Below are positions 9,599 to 18,197 of a stretch of 33,122 nucleotides of DNA, in pieces (the first letter of the stretch is position 1; every line of letters starts with the position of its first letter). A program made the translations under genes and the position numbers. The notes under the pieces are model-generated. The model had not been told where the DNA came from. It was given only the letters and a program-made list of their open reading frames with translations, and did no database searches. The stretch comes from CAZTTH01 sp964615975 (GTDB lineage: Bacteria; Verrucomicrobiota; Lentisphaeria; JABSQK01; JAJFLO01), in NCBI GenBank assembly GCA_964615975.1, contig CAZTTH010000039.1, positions 1-33,122 of the forward strand, written 5' to 3'.

Positions 9599-9965
9599 TA
9601 GTGCTCCTTTCATTTAATTAGTTGGCTTAATTTCGCGGTGTCAGTTTCCCACTTCATTATTCTATTCTTTATGGTATCAACATACATTGATGATGAATCA
9701 AATACAAAGGTGTCTAGAACCATGAAGTTTGCAAGAATGAGATTGACATTTTTCATCAGTTAACGATATTATTGGCTCACTTTCCAATGTTTAAGTCGTT
9801 CTTCGTTTCATCTTCTAAATTACTAATGAAACCATAACCATTCGGAAGGAGGTAATGCTTAATCATAACCATACGTTTATCATTCAAGTTTCTTGAACAT
9901 TGAAATCAAATCTCGCATAATACAACCTTAATTAGCCAACATACATTTATTTAGGATCTACAGCA
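9599..9965. other. Divergent intergenic region between two paralogues
   Basis: This AT-rich, non-coding 367 bp separates the divergently transcribed paralogues 2 and 3. It must hold both promoters. One plus-strand candidate is listed separately. I see no clear minus-strand promoter, hairpin or operator. Confidence 0.6.
9893..9921 (+). promoter_or_regulatory. Candidate promoter for the 9966 gene
   Basis: TTGAAC (9893-9898) and CATAAT (9916-9921) are spaced by 17 bp, matching the sigma-70 consensus at 4/6 and 5/6 positions. The predicted start near 9928 gives a 5' leader of about 38 nt, and an AGGA ribosome-binding site follows about 9 nt before the ATG. Confidence 0.42.
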
Positions 9966-10550
9966 ATGAAGTCAAAATTAAAAGTATCAATTAAACAAAT
10001 CATCCCCGTTTTTCTCCTTAGCTCCCTGATCTCCTTCGGGGGAACGTTACTCATCAACAAAAAAGACAACAAAGGCGGATGGCGCGGTTTCGGCAATGCC
10101 TTGGCGGATAGTTCAGCTGACACCCAAAGTAATGAATTCATGCTTGATATCAATTGGTCAAATGCCACTTGGGGCGTGGGAGCGCTTTTTGAACTCGAAG
10201 CTCCCATTAATGGAAAAAAGGTCAAAGCGATACGAGTGGAAATTAAAACTGTCGAAGGTTCGCAAACCCGGGTATTTGCTGGATTGGCTACTGCCCAGGA
10301 AGCCAATATCGCACAAAATTCCCGTCTGGCATTAAAGGTCAAAGAGGAATGGAAAACCATGGAATTTCCGATTTCAGAAATGCGTCCGGATAAGCCAGAG
10401 AAAACTTCGCCAGACTTTACCGATGCCGATTGGCAAAAGATAAAGTTGGTTAAACTGGTTTTTTTGAAACCGGCAGAAATGACTATCGCAACCGATATCA
10501 TCCGGATTCGCAATCCTGAACTTATCTTCGCGGATGAATCTGTCCGTTAG
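9966..10550 (+). CDS. Small exported protein, GGW-family paralogue 3
   Basis: 194 residues with a signal peptide (IIPVFLLSSLISFGG, ~9-26) and an AGGA ribosome-binding site. The domain matches paralogues 1 and 2 along its whole length: GGWRGFGNALADSS, ATWGVG, INGKKVKAIRVEIKT, GSQTRVFAGLATAQEA, DADWQKIKLVKLVFLKP, IRIRNPELIF. It differs in replacing the KDDA segment with AQEA. It ends in TAG and is followed by a strong terminator, so it is probably a single-gene transcript. No known function. Confidence 0.78.
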   Translation: MKSKLKVSIKQIIPVFLLSSLISFGGTLLINKKDNKGGWRGFGNALADSSADTQSNEFMLDINWSNATWGVGALFELEAPINGKKVKAIRVEIKTVEGSQTRVFAGLATAQEANIAQNSRLALKVKEEWKTMEFPISEMRPDKPEKTSPDFTDADWQKIKLVKLVFLKPAEMTIATDIIRIRNPELIFADESVR

Positions 10551-10581
10551 TTCGTATTTTGCATTCATCCTCAACCAAGTG

Positions 10582-10634
10582 AAAGCCGTGGATAACCATC
10601 TCGTCATGGTATCTGCGGCTTTTACATTTATTTT
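10582..10634 (+). terminator. Rho-independent terminator after paralogue 3
   Basis: A long hairpin pairs aaagccg (10582-10588) with cggcttt (10616-10622). An inner arm pairs gataaccat with atggtatc, with one bulged A, around a short loop. A T-rich run follows (tttacatttatttt). It starts 31 nt after the stop codon. Confidence 0.7.
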
Positions 10635-10739
10635 ATCAAGGGATGAAACTTTTATCTGATGATGACATCGAATCAGTAATCGTTACAACCTGATTTCACC
10701 ATAATCGTAATACCCCCAATAACCCACGAGGAAATAATT

Positions 10740-11234
10740 ATGAAAATAATGACAAAATTCGCTCTCACCTGCATTACCATGATCACCACCACATCATTAT
10801 TTGCCGGACCTGCCTGTTGCGCGTTGAAAAGCAAAGGTGATAAGGAAGCATCTACCAACGAAATCAAATCCAAACAATGTGATATTGGAGAGCTGGAAAA
10901 ATGCTTCAAGGATAAGGGCACCATCTCCACGGAAGAATTAAAGTCAATGCTTGACAGCAAGGCGAATATTATCCTGATTGATGCCCGGTCGGGCAAATGG
11001 GATGACGGTAAACGTATCGCGCAGGCAAAAAATTTAACTTTGGAAATGAAAGATGATCAAATCAAACAGACCCTGGGCGCCAGCGACCAATTCATCATCA
11101 CCTATTGTGGCGGAGAAAAATGTCCCCTTAGCCACAAAATGGCCGACCGCTTAAAGTCATTGGGATATCAGTATGTTCTGGTCTATCCCCAAGGAATGGA
11201 AGGCTGGTCGGGATCGGGTTACGTCGTGAATTAA
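10740..11234 (+). CDS. Periplasmic rhodanese-like sulfurtransferase
   Basis: 164 residues with a signal peptide (1-~23, ending SLFAG) and a GAGG ribosome-binding site 8 nt before ATG. Residues ~60-164 form a single rhodanese domain: STEELKSML, ILIDAR (Asp81) and the active-site loop YCGGEKCPLS with Cys123 as the predicted persulfide-carrying cysteine, then a GMEGW end. A second cysteine (Cys128) lies in the loop. The segment between signal and domain is Cys-rich (PACC, KQC, EKC), which is unusual and could bind metal or form disulfides. It stands alone between two terminators. Substrate unknown. Confidence 0.85.
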   Translation: MKIMTKFALTCITMITTTSLFAGPACCALKSKGDKEASTNEIKSKQCDIGELEKCFKDKGTISTEELKSMLDSKANIILIDARSGKWDDGKRIAQAKNLTLEMKDDQIKQTLGASDQFIITYCGGEKCPLSHKMADRLKSLGYQYVLVYPQGMEGWSGSGYVVN

Positions 11235-11262
11235 TCGCCCGGAATCCTTGCTGACATTTTAC

Positions 11263-11317
11263 TCAAACCGGCCTGAATCACGCATGATGACATAATGCCT
11301 GATTCAGGCCGGTTTGA
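11263..11317. terminator. Convergent (bidirectional) terminator
   Basis: A perfect 18-bp inverted repeat (11263-11280 with 11300-11317) has an additional inner 4-bp stem (gcat/atgc) and a 9-nt loop. It sits between the rhodanese gene (plus) and the S1-domain gene (minus), 28 nt after the rhodanese stop. The T-tract is modest on both sides. Confidence 0.7.
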
Positions 11318-11366
11318 TTTTGGATGTCCCAGTCCCAGACTATCCTCTTCATGACTATAATGGTCA

Positions 11367-12785
11367 TTAAAGTTTCAATGACGAAAGCGCCCCGGCCAGG
11401 CTACCCAAGGATTGCTGACTGTCACTATTGACCAAAAACTGACGAAATTCACTGTCATTTTCCCCACTGGACTCTGGAAGGGTCAACGATATCCGATCCT
11501 GGTGCACTGCTTTTACGATCACGGTTACCGTTCCTTGCAGGGGATAACGCTTGTGCATATCCTTCATTTTATTGACCGACCCCGTGAAGGGAATCTCGCT
11601 CACATGCAACAAGCCGGTCTGGTTGGTGTTAAGTTTGATAAAAACTCCAAAGGGACGAATTTCTTCCACCGTGCCAATGATCGTTTCGCCTACCGTCACT
11701 TTTTCGCCTTCGACTTCCATGGTGCGTCCCTGTTGGGGATTCTCCAGGGTTAATGAAATTCGCCTTCTCTCCATATCGATGGTATCGACATAAACCTCGA
11801 TTTCCTGACCTTCATGAAGCACCTCCCTGGCATGTTGCAACCGTTTTCCCGCACCCAGTTTTGAAATATGGATTAAACCTTCAATCCCCGGTTCCAATTC
11901 AATAAAAGCGCCGAAATCCAATGTTTTCGTGACCGTTCCCCGATAGCGTTTCGTCGGATGATAATTCGCTTCCGCATGACGCCAGGGGTCGCCGCCCATT
12001 TGCCGCAGACTGAGTCCAATCCGGTTTCTCGGCCAATCTATTTCATACACCTTGACGGCAACCTTTTCCCCGATGGTAACGATTTCCTCCGCCTTTTTAG
12101 CCCGGCTCCATGAAATTTCCGCCATCGGGACCAAGCCCTCCATCCCGCCGATATCGACAAAGATGCCAAAATCCATTATCCGCTTCACCGTCCCTTCAAT
12201 CACATCTCCCACCTTGAGATTCTCCTGCAGGGATTTGAGCGTCTTCTCATGTTCGGCCTCGAGCAAACGGCGGCGCGAAACCACCATATTGAAATCATCG
12301 CATTCAGTAATCAAAAATGAAAAGCGCTGGCCGATATATAATGTTTTATCATTGCTGGGAAACATGTCGATTTGCGAATAGGGGCAAAAGCCTGAACGGT
12401 TTCCGATCTTTACTTCATAGCCCCCTTTGCGTTCTGCTTCGACACGTCCTTCAACGGGAATTCCGGATCGCTGTGCCTCCAGCAGGGTATCGTCCGCAGT
12501 GTCCCTGGATTTCAATTGTACCGTCAGATTATACTCACCAGTATCATCAATTCCCAGGAAAAAGGCGGTGATTGTATCGCCTGCCTTGACCCGCAATTTG
12601 CCGTCCTTTTCCAATTCCCGTCGCTCAATGATCCCATCACTGATGGCATTGATATCCACAAAAACAAAATCGCGCGTTATCGACAAGACCGTGCCACTGA
12701 CTTTTTGCCCAGATGTGAACTCAGTATGAAGACGCTTCAGGCTCCGATTATAAATTTCCTGTAATTTTTTATCCGGTTCAGACAT
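11367..12785 (-). CDS. S1 RNA-binding domain protein (ribosomal protein S1-like, five S1 motifs)
   Basis: 472 residues, cytoplasmic. Five S1 OB-fold repeats are visible: ~22-90 (GQKVSGTV), ~108-170 (GFCPYSQID), ~190-262 (GDVIEGTVKRIMDFGIFVDI), ~275-350 (YRGTVTKTLDFGAFIEL, GLIHISKLG) and ~368-440 (GTVEEIRPFGVFIKL). S1 repeats bind single-stranded RNA. E. coli S1 has six repeats, and shorter paralogues occur in many phyla, so this may be rpsA itself or a paralogue. The AAAGGG ribosome-binding site lies in the 15-nt gap after the upstream membrane protein gene, so the two are probably co-transcribed. Confidence 0.88.
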   Translation of the reverse strand: MSEPDKKLQEIYNRSLKRLHTEFTSGQKVSGTVLSITRDFVFVDINAISDGIIERRELEKDGKLRVKAGDTITAFFLGIDDTGEYNLTVQLKSRDTADDTLLEAQRSGIPVEGRVEAERKGGYEVKIGNRSGFCPYSQIDMFPSNDKTLYIGQRFSFLITECDDFNMVVSRRRLLEAEHEKTLKSLQENLKVGDVIEGTVKRIMDFGIFVDIGGMEGLVPMAEISWSRAKKAEEIVTIGEKVAVKVYEIDWPRNRIGLSLRQMGGDPWRHAEANYHPTKRYRGTVTKTLDFGAFIELEPGIEGLIHISKLGAGKRLQHAREVLHEGQEIEVYVDTIDMERRRISLTLENPQQGRTMEVEGEKVTVGETIIGTVEEIRPFGVFIKLNTNQTGLLHVSEIPFTGSVNKMKDMHKRYPLQGTVTVIVKAVHQDRISLTLPESSGENDSEFRQFLVNSDSQQSLGSLAGALSSLKL

Positions 12786-12800
12786 AAAAATAAATCCCTT

Positions 12801-13514
12801 TCAAAACCAGGTTTTAATGAATTTCATTGCCGTGTTGATTTGCCATTGATAAGTATCAAACAAATATGCGTTTCCGGCTTTGAACATGCCAGAAAAATAC
12901 ATGATTCCCCAAAATATTGTCGCCACATTGATGGTAACAATCATACTCAATGAAAATACACGACCAAAGAATTGCAGATCACTCTGCTTTTTGCTCAAGG
13001 CAAACACGGTCATGATGACATGATAGGCATAAAAAAATCCGATACCGCCATAAAAGATAGTGGTTACCCACTTTTCTCTCAACCACCAATCAACAATCTT
13101 CACCACCACCATCCAGATGATCACAAAAATGGGAATGAAATAAGGCGCCAGCACGATCCAGATATTGGGACGGTCGATCTGCACACTGCCGCTGCTTTTT
13201 CCAATCCGAAATTTTCCCGTTTTCCGGCGAAAGATCTTCGCCATTACCCAATGCGACAGCTCATGACCGAATATATACAAGCGAAAAAATGGCGAGAGAA
13301 AGGTAAACACAATCATTCCCAAACCAAATCCCATTCCCACCTCAAAAAGCCGATCACTATAATTCAAGTGATAAAACAAATGGATGAAGGTAAAAATAAA
13401 CCCGGCAGTAATCCATGCCATCGACAGGATTAACAGTGACTTGCCAATCACGGCCAAAAAATGAGCCAATAGTTTGATGAGCGCTCCCGAATAATAACGA
13501 ACGTTCAGGTTCAA
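12801..13514 (-). CDS. Membrane protein with HELSH motif (M50-like putative metalloprotease)
   Basis: 237 residues, mostly hydrophobic, with about six predicted membrane segments. FGHELSH (His84, Glu85, His88) follows a membrane helix and fits an HExxH zinc site as in intramembrane M50 proteases. The second signature of that family (a downstream Asp in an LDG-type motif) is not evident, so activity is uncertain. The reading frame opens at a TTG (13512-13514) with no ribosome-binding site and an in-frame stop shortly upstream. An internal ATG at residue 32 would cut into the first membrane helix, so TTG is favoured. It is 15 nt upstream of the S1-domain gene. Confidence 0.68.
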   Translation of the reverse strand: MNLNVRYYSGALIKLLAHFLAVIGKSLLILSMAWITAGFIFTFIHLFYHLNYSDRLFEVGMGFGLGMIVFTFLSPFFRLYIFGHELSHWVMAKIFRRKTGKFRIGKSSGSVQIDRPNIWIVLAPYFIPIFVIIWMVVVKIVDWWLREKWVTTIFYGGIGFFYAYHVIMTVFALSKKQSDLQFFGRVFSLSMIVTINVATIFWGIMYFSGMFKAGNAYLFDTYQWQINTAMKFIKTWF

Positions 13515-13643
13515 TGATTAAATGAGACATTATTTATCTGATCACCATCCAATTATAAATGCATCAACTGACTCTTCAATGTACAAAATCCTCCAGTCAG
13601 CGAAAAAATTCTTTCATGAACAGTCAACCTACTAAATTATTAT

Positions 13644-13689
13644 AACCACTTTCTCCCGGCATGGATTTATTGCTGATTGCCAAGTGGTT
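13644..13689 (-). terminator. Candidate terminator after the YWTD-propeller gene
   Basis: An inverted repeat aaccactt (13644-13651) / aagtggtt (13682-13689) has an inner ggca/tgcc arm. On the minus strand it is followed by an AT-rich run (ataataattta). It lies about 50 nt after the stop codon at 13739. The T-run is interrupted, so the call is tentative. Confidence 0.4.
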
Positions 13690-13738
13690 AAGCGGTGATA
13701 ACCTGCCGAACTGAAGCGTGGTGTTCCCGGAGATTACC

Positions 13739-16700
13739 TCAGGCGCCAAACAGGGTGGTCGCGGTTGAAACGTTGATCCAATACCCAATCCCAGGCAGGA
13801 GTTTTTCATTCGCTGATAGAGGTTTCATCCGTTGTTTAGCCGCATCCCAATACCAGATTGGCCCCAGAATATTGCCGTTGACCGGCTTGTTTTCCTCGAC
13901 AATCACCCCGACCATATTCCAGCCGGGATTAAGGAAGATGGAATGATCGGGCACAACCTGGCCGTTGATTGGGACATTCGTAGGACTGGTTGTCCGCGGG
14001 AAATACAGCCAATATCCCTGTTTGTCGACAGCTTGTCCGCCCGTGGTATTTTTCTGATTCCAACTATCGTACCACCATTCCTGCTTGAGCGATTGCGCGC
14101 TAAAAAGTTCATCAATTGATTGACCGTGTGCCGGCAAATTTGGCAATGCAATCAAATTCCAGCCGGATCGGATGGGCACATTGTCAGTATCTGTCGTGTT
14201 ATTCTTGGGATCAGATCCCAGTTCGTATTCCTCACGACTGGTGAACCCATCGTTATCCGCATCTTCATCAAGACTTGGAGTTCCTCCCGAAAAATGGAGT
14301 TGAATCCAGTCATTGGGTACTATCACCTGAAATCTGGCAATCACCTCACGATCCTGATCCATGGTCAACGATAAGGGATTATTATTTCTGTCATCATCAG
14401 GCACATCACCAGACCATCCCGCGAATTCAAACCGATTCGTATTGGCTGAAGTCGCCGCAATGTTCAGGGTAGTCGAACTTCGGGCAAATTCCAGCGAAAC
14501 CGTCCCACAGCCAACCGCACTTGCCAATAGTACATAGTCGACTGCATAAATATCAACGGTCAGACTCACCGCATCGCTGATGGCATCCGGCGCATTTCCA
14601 TTGGAAACCACCACCCGATACTCCCCGGCATCAGTGGATTCCACTGGAGATATGGTCAGGGTATTTGATGTCGCATCATTTATATCCGAGAAACTGCCGC
14701 CGCCAGAGGCTTTGAATTGCCATTGATATGTCGGTGTCGGTTCACCGGTGGCGTTAACCGAAAAAGTTGCCGTGACCGGCGGTGGCGGCGCCACATTATA
14801 ATCACCGGATTGAATCAATTGATCGCTGCTGTCAAACAACCCATAACTGCCGTCGTCCCTCAGCCCGATAAACGCGGCCTCCTGATCAGGAAAAAACGGC
14901 TGCAAACCGATCGCCGCGGCGAATTCCGGCGGGTCATTCTGGTCCGGCCGAAAAAGATAATGCCCAATAAAAGATGGCAATGAATTATTGCCGACAAACA
15001 AGGCGTAGGTATTATCGGCGGCATGAAGTGTGATGCCATAGGTGGTGGCAAATGGAAAGGTCGCCGCTCCATTATCTGGAGTAAATACGAGACGGCGATC
15101 AGCCAATGCCGCCTTGCTCAGATCATCCGGACGAATGGTAACGGTTTTGGCAATCGGCTGCTGCGTGATCGTGGGCGGCGCTGCCGCGTCTGCGAAGACT
15201 GCCACGCCACGGGGTGAGGACAGGCCAGAATAAAGTATTGTTGGTTGTGAGCCATCGAGACTGGCGCGATTAATGGTGCCAGTGATAAAATCAGACCAGA
15301 ACATATAATTCGCATTTATGTCAAGACTATTGGGAAAAGATAAACCTGTTATCAGATGTACTTTATTTTTATTGAGGACAGGGGTTACACCGGTATCCAG
15401 ATCGACCCGGGTTATTTTCCCGCCGGGATTAGCCGCCTCATAGAAATCATTCGTCATATAAATATGATTGGCGGTAACCACCATATCTCGAACCGAAACA
15501 TTGGAAACCAGTTCTTTGGTGGTATCCGGAACGATGTCGCCATTCGCGTCCAGATTAGCGCGAAATACCTTGTTTTGGAAAAATGACGACCAATAAATAA
15601 ACTGACTGGTAACTTTGATGGCGAAGGGCGAAGAGGTGTTGATCACATTGGTAAAACTGCCTGAACCATCGCTGTTTTTCCGGCGAATTCGATTGTTATT
15701 CAGTTCCGTCCAATAAGCCTGTGTATTTAAAACGTCAACGTCATAAGGATTAATTCCAGACTGCAAAGTAATCGCACTCGTAACCGCATCACGATCGATT
15801 TTCCTTACTGCGCTCAACTGTTGATCAGGCCAGTAGAGATCGTTGTCGATCAATTCCAAGCCATTGGCGCCTTTCACCTCCGGGGAAATGACAAGATCAA
15901 CAGGTGAAGGATTGGTGAGACTGCCCTTGATAAGTTTTACCGTTGATGAAGTGGAACCGGCTTCAAGCCAGTAGATAGATATCAACGGTTGGCTGGAAAC
16001 CACCGGCGCGGCCAGCCCTTTAAGTTCATTGACAATCGTAAACAAGTCCTTGACCTCTTTTGTGGCTAAGTTGACCTGGCGAATTTTTCTTGTGCCTGCC
16101 TCTGACCAATACAAATGGGTTTCCGTGACCAAAAGGCTATTCGGGGTGGGACTACTGAGATTATCGATGGTTACCACATTTTCCCGGGTCTTGTTGACAT
16201 CGGAAAGTTGAATCCGGTCAATGATGACCGAACTCAAGCCGGTGCCAAAGACATAAAGATAATTACTGCTGATTTCGATGTCGTAGATCCCGACATTGGG
16301 AAGGTATTCTTCCTCCAATTTATCGCTTAATTTCGCACGCTTTAGTGGAGAATTGCCATTATTCGGATCAAATATGACCCAGTAGACATAGTCATCAGTT
16401 ACCTTGAGGGCATAGGGCGAAAAATTGGTATATCCTGACTGGGTGAAATCGATGAAAGTAATCACGTTGCTGCCATCCAGATTCGCCCGCCTGATCCGAT
16501 TGGGCCCCTGTTCAGTCCAATAGATAAAACCCCCGGCAATATCAATATCAAATGCTCCGGTTGTGGTGGTGATAAACGTAGTGAATTCAGTGCCATCAAG
16601 TTTTACCCTCCGGATGCGGATATCCGGAAAGAACGACTCCGCCCAATAAAAATAATCGCCGAATTGTTCCAACCCGTTCGCAAATCCTGAAGCACTCAAT

Positions 16701-16858
16701 AACTCCGCGGGCAACGCGATATTCAGACTGCCCTTCCTGATTTTGGCAGTGTCCCCAGAGCTTTCCGTCCAGTAAACGAATGACTCGGCATTCACCCGGT
16801 TATTGATCATCAGCGTCACGGCCAACAGGTAAAAAAAACGCATACAAATCGACTTCAT
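13739..16858 (-). CDS. Secreted YWTD-repeat propeller protein with Ig, bacterial repeat and paired GWN modules
   Basis: 1039 residues with an ideal ribosome-binding site (AAGGAGG, 7 nt spacer) and a signal peptide (MRFFYLLAVTLMINNRVNA). Residues ~25-560 contain at least ten LDL-receptor-like YWTD/YWTE repeats (FVYWTESSG, FIYWTEQGPNRIRRANLDG, YWTELNNNRIRRKNSDG), likely one or two six-bladed beta-propellers. An Ig-like domain (ITQQP, YQWQFKASGGG, ESTDAGEYRVVVSNG) follows, apparently interrupted by an inserted ~120-residue segment. Then come a bacterial repeat (FEFAGWSGDV), a calcium-binding-like DEDADNDGFTSREEYELGSD loop and a tandem C-terminal GWN module shared with the 1689-3488 product. Exported; function unknown, probably protein or glycan binding at the surface. 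Confidence 0.8.
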   Translation of the reverse strand: MKSICMRFFYLLAVTLMINNRVNAESFVYWTESSGDTAKIRKGSLNIALPAELLSASGFANGLEQFGDYFYWAESFFPDIRIRRVKLDGTEFTTFITTTTGAFDIDIAGGFIYWTEQGPNRIRRANLDGSNVITFIDFTQSGYTNFSPYALKVTDDYVYWVIFDPNNGNSPLKRAKLSDKLEEEYLPNVGIYDIEISSNYLYVFGTGLSSVIIDRIQLSDVNKTRENVVTIDNLSSPTPNSLLVTETHLYWSEAGTRKIRQVNLATKEVKDLFTIVNELKGLAAPVVSSQPLISIYWLEAGSTSSTVKLIKGSLTNPSPVDLVISPEVKGANGLELIDNDLYWPDQQLSAVRKIDRDAVTSAITLQSGINPYDVDVLNTQAYWTELNNNRIRRKNSDGSGSFTNVINTSSPFAIKVTSQFIYWSSFFQNKVFRANLDANGDIVPDTTKELVSNVSVRDMVVTANHIYMTNDFYEAANPGGKITRVDLDTGVTPVLNKNKVHLITGLSFPNSLDINANYMFWSDFITGTINRASLDGSQPTILYSGLSSPRGVAVFADAAAPPTITQQPIAKTVTIRPDDLSKAALADRRLVFTPDNGAATFPFATTYGITLHAADNTYALFVGNNSLPSFIGHYLFRPDQNDPPEFAAAIGLQPFFPDQEAAFIGLRDDGSYGLFDSSDQLIQSGDYNVAPPPPVTATFSVNATGEPTPTYQWQFKASGGGSFSDINDATSNTLTISPVESTDAGEYRVVVSNGNAPDAISDAVSLTVDIYAVDYVLLASAVGCGTVSLEFARSSTTLNIAATSANTNRFEFAGWSGDVPDDDRNNNPLSLTMDQDREVIARFQVIVPNDWIQLHFSGGTPSLDEDADNDGFTSREEYELGSDPKNNTTDTDNVPIRSGWNLIALPNLPAHGQSIDELFSAQSLKQEWWYDSWNQKNTTGGQAVDKQGYWLYFPRTTSPTNVPINGQVVPDHSIFLNPGWNMVGVIVEENKPVNGNILGPIWYWDAAKQRMKPLSANEKLLPGIGYWINVSTATTLFGA

Positions 16859-17342
16859 ACTTCTTCCTCCTTAAAATTAATTGATATGGGTTATGAATCA
16901 AAATAATGCCCATGATGTCGGGCTTGAGGCTGGGGCGCGTCGGTAATTGACAAATTTCACCGCATCGGCATGCAACGATCGATTGGAAACAGAGGATAAG
17001 AAGATTAATGAGAAGGGAAACTGAAATCATGAGAATCGAGGAACTTCAAATCAGCCAATCCGAACCACCGAATTACTTGAATCAAATCGATACTGCCAAT
17101 CAGTAATATCGATTTCTATGGCAATGCCAATTGCACTCCCCTCAAACAACCAACACGGCAACTCTCCACTCATCCTACTGACCTCAATTCTCTGGAACAA
17201 AAAAACAGGCTTACTATGAAAATCCGCCCATGTGCTTGCAAACAGTGTTATAAAATTATTCACCACTCCCCAACGGTCATTCAGAGAGTAGGGTATGGCT
17301 TTTATTTAATCCTGTATTAGCGCAATCCTCTTTACTCAAATT
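16859..17342. other. Intergenic region, no supported gene
   Basis: 484 bp between the divergent propeller and acyltransferase genes. A 71-codon open frame on the minus strand (17051-17266) has a plausible beta-like stretch near its end but no ribosome-binding site, signal or recognisable family. It may be a gene remnant. No clear promoter was identified. Confidence 0.5.
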
Positions 17343-18002
17343 ATGATGCCACGGTTAACTCTTAAAAATATCAAGCATATTCCCAAACCGATCGTCTCCC
17401 TTGCCGTTCTTCTGATCAAGGGCTGGAGCCGCACCTTCCGCCTGCGTGTTGATGACCCTAATGGAATATTGACCGGCGCTTGGGATCGCCCGGCTATTTA
17501 TGTCTTCTGGCATAATCGCCTGTTATGCCTGCCGGCATTGTTTCCCCGCCGCATACGCAAGCAGGTGGCAATTCTGATCAGCCGGTCGCGCGACGGCAAT
17601 TACATCTCGTCATTTGCGGAGGAATTTCAATTGCTAACCATTCGTGGATCAACCAGCAAGGGGGGAAGGCAGGCATTGCTGCAGTTAATGGATTACCTCA
17701 AGTCCGGCAAATCGATTGGAATAACTCCGGACGGTCCCCGCGGCCCCCGTTATGCGATGCAGGATGGCGCGGTATGGCTGGCGGCTAAAACGGGTGTCCC
17801 CATCTTCCCTGTCAGCCTCAACACCACTCGTCATTTGAGTCTCAAGGGGTGGGATCGCACCCAGATTCCCTGGCCCTTTACCACTGCGGAGCTGATTATT
17901 TCAGACCCCATCAACATTCCTCCCTGTCCGCGCGAATCGCAATTGGCAGAATGGACCAAAACCGTTCACGACCGACTCTCCGCCATCACCCGTTGGGATT
18001 AA
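17343..18002 (+). CDS. DUF374 / lysophospholipid acyltransferase-family protein
   Basis: 219 residues. Visible are VFWHNRLL (His57, matching the catalytic His of the LPLAT HxxxxD-type motif), SRSRDGNYIS, the GSTSKGGRQAL block and ITPDGPRGPRY. These are hallmarks of DUF374 proteins, which are related to lipid A and glycerophospholipid acyltransferases and act at the inner membrane. An N-terminal hydrophobic stretch (~17-26) could anchor it. The gene stands alone, convergent with the multicopper oxidase gene. The start is uncertain: two adjacent ATGs and no ribosome-binding site. The acceptor lipid is unknown. Confidence 0.88.
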   Translation: MMPRLTLKNIKHIPKPIVSLAVLLIKGWSRTFRLRVDDPNGILTGAWDRPAIYVFWHNRLLCLPALFPRRIRKQVAILISRSRDGNYISSFAEEFQLLTIRGSTSKGGRQALLQLMDYLKSGKSIGITPDGPRGPRYAMQDGAVWLAAKTGVPIFPVSLNTTRHLSLKGWDRTQIPWPFTTAELIISDPINIPPCPRESQLAEWTKTVHDRLSAITRWD

Positions 18003-18026
18003 TTTCAGTTCCACTTGCCGGCACAT

Positions 18027-18117
18027 GACACGGGGAGCGTGTCCAACGAAGTCAGAGTGGGCGAGATTGTAATCACACTCAGGTGTTTGTCCTTGTCCAC
18101 GGGTCAGGCATGACCCG
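18027..18117. repeat. Hairpin pair in a convergent intergenic region
   Basis: Two hairpins lie between the acyltransferase and oxidase genes: gacacg/cgtgtc (18027-18043, 5-nt loop) and cgggtca/tgacccg (18100-18117, 4-nt loop). Neither is followed by a T-run. They may act as a weak bidirectional terminator or be a REP-like element similar in style to those further right. No second copy occurs in the window. Confidence 0.4.
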
Positions 18118-18197
18118 CTGCAGGAGAGAGAGTGTGTGTGAATTTAATGTGCGTCGGTTTGTTGGATTCCGAGGGGATGACCACGAATCGGATCCGC

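Noticed and set aside
17051..17266. 71-codon minus-strand frame in the 16859-17342 gap
   Set aside because: No ribosome-binding site, signal peptide or recognisable motif; possibly a decayed gene but not supportable.
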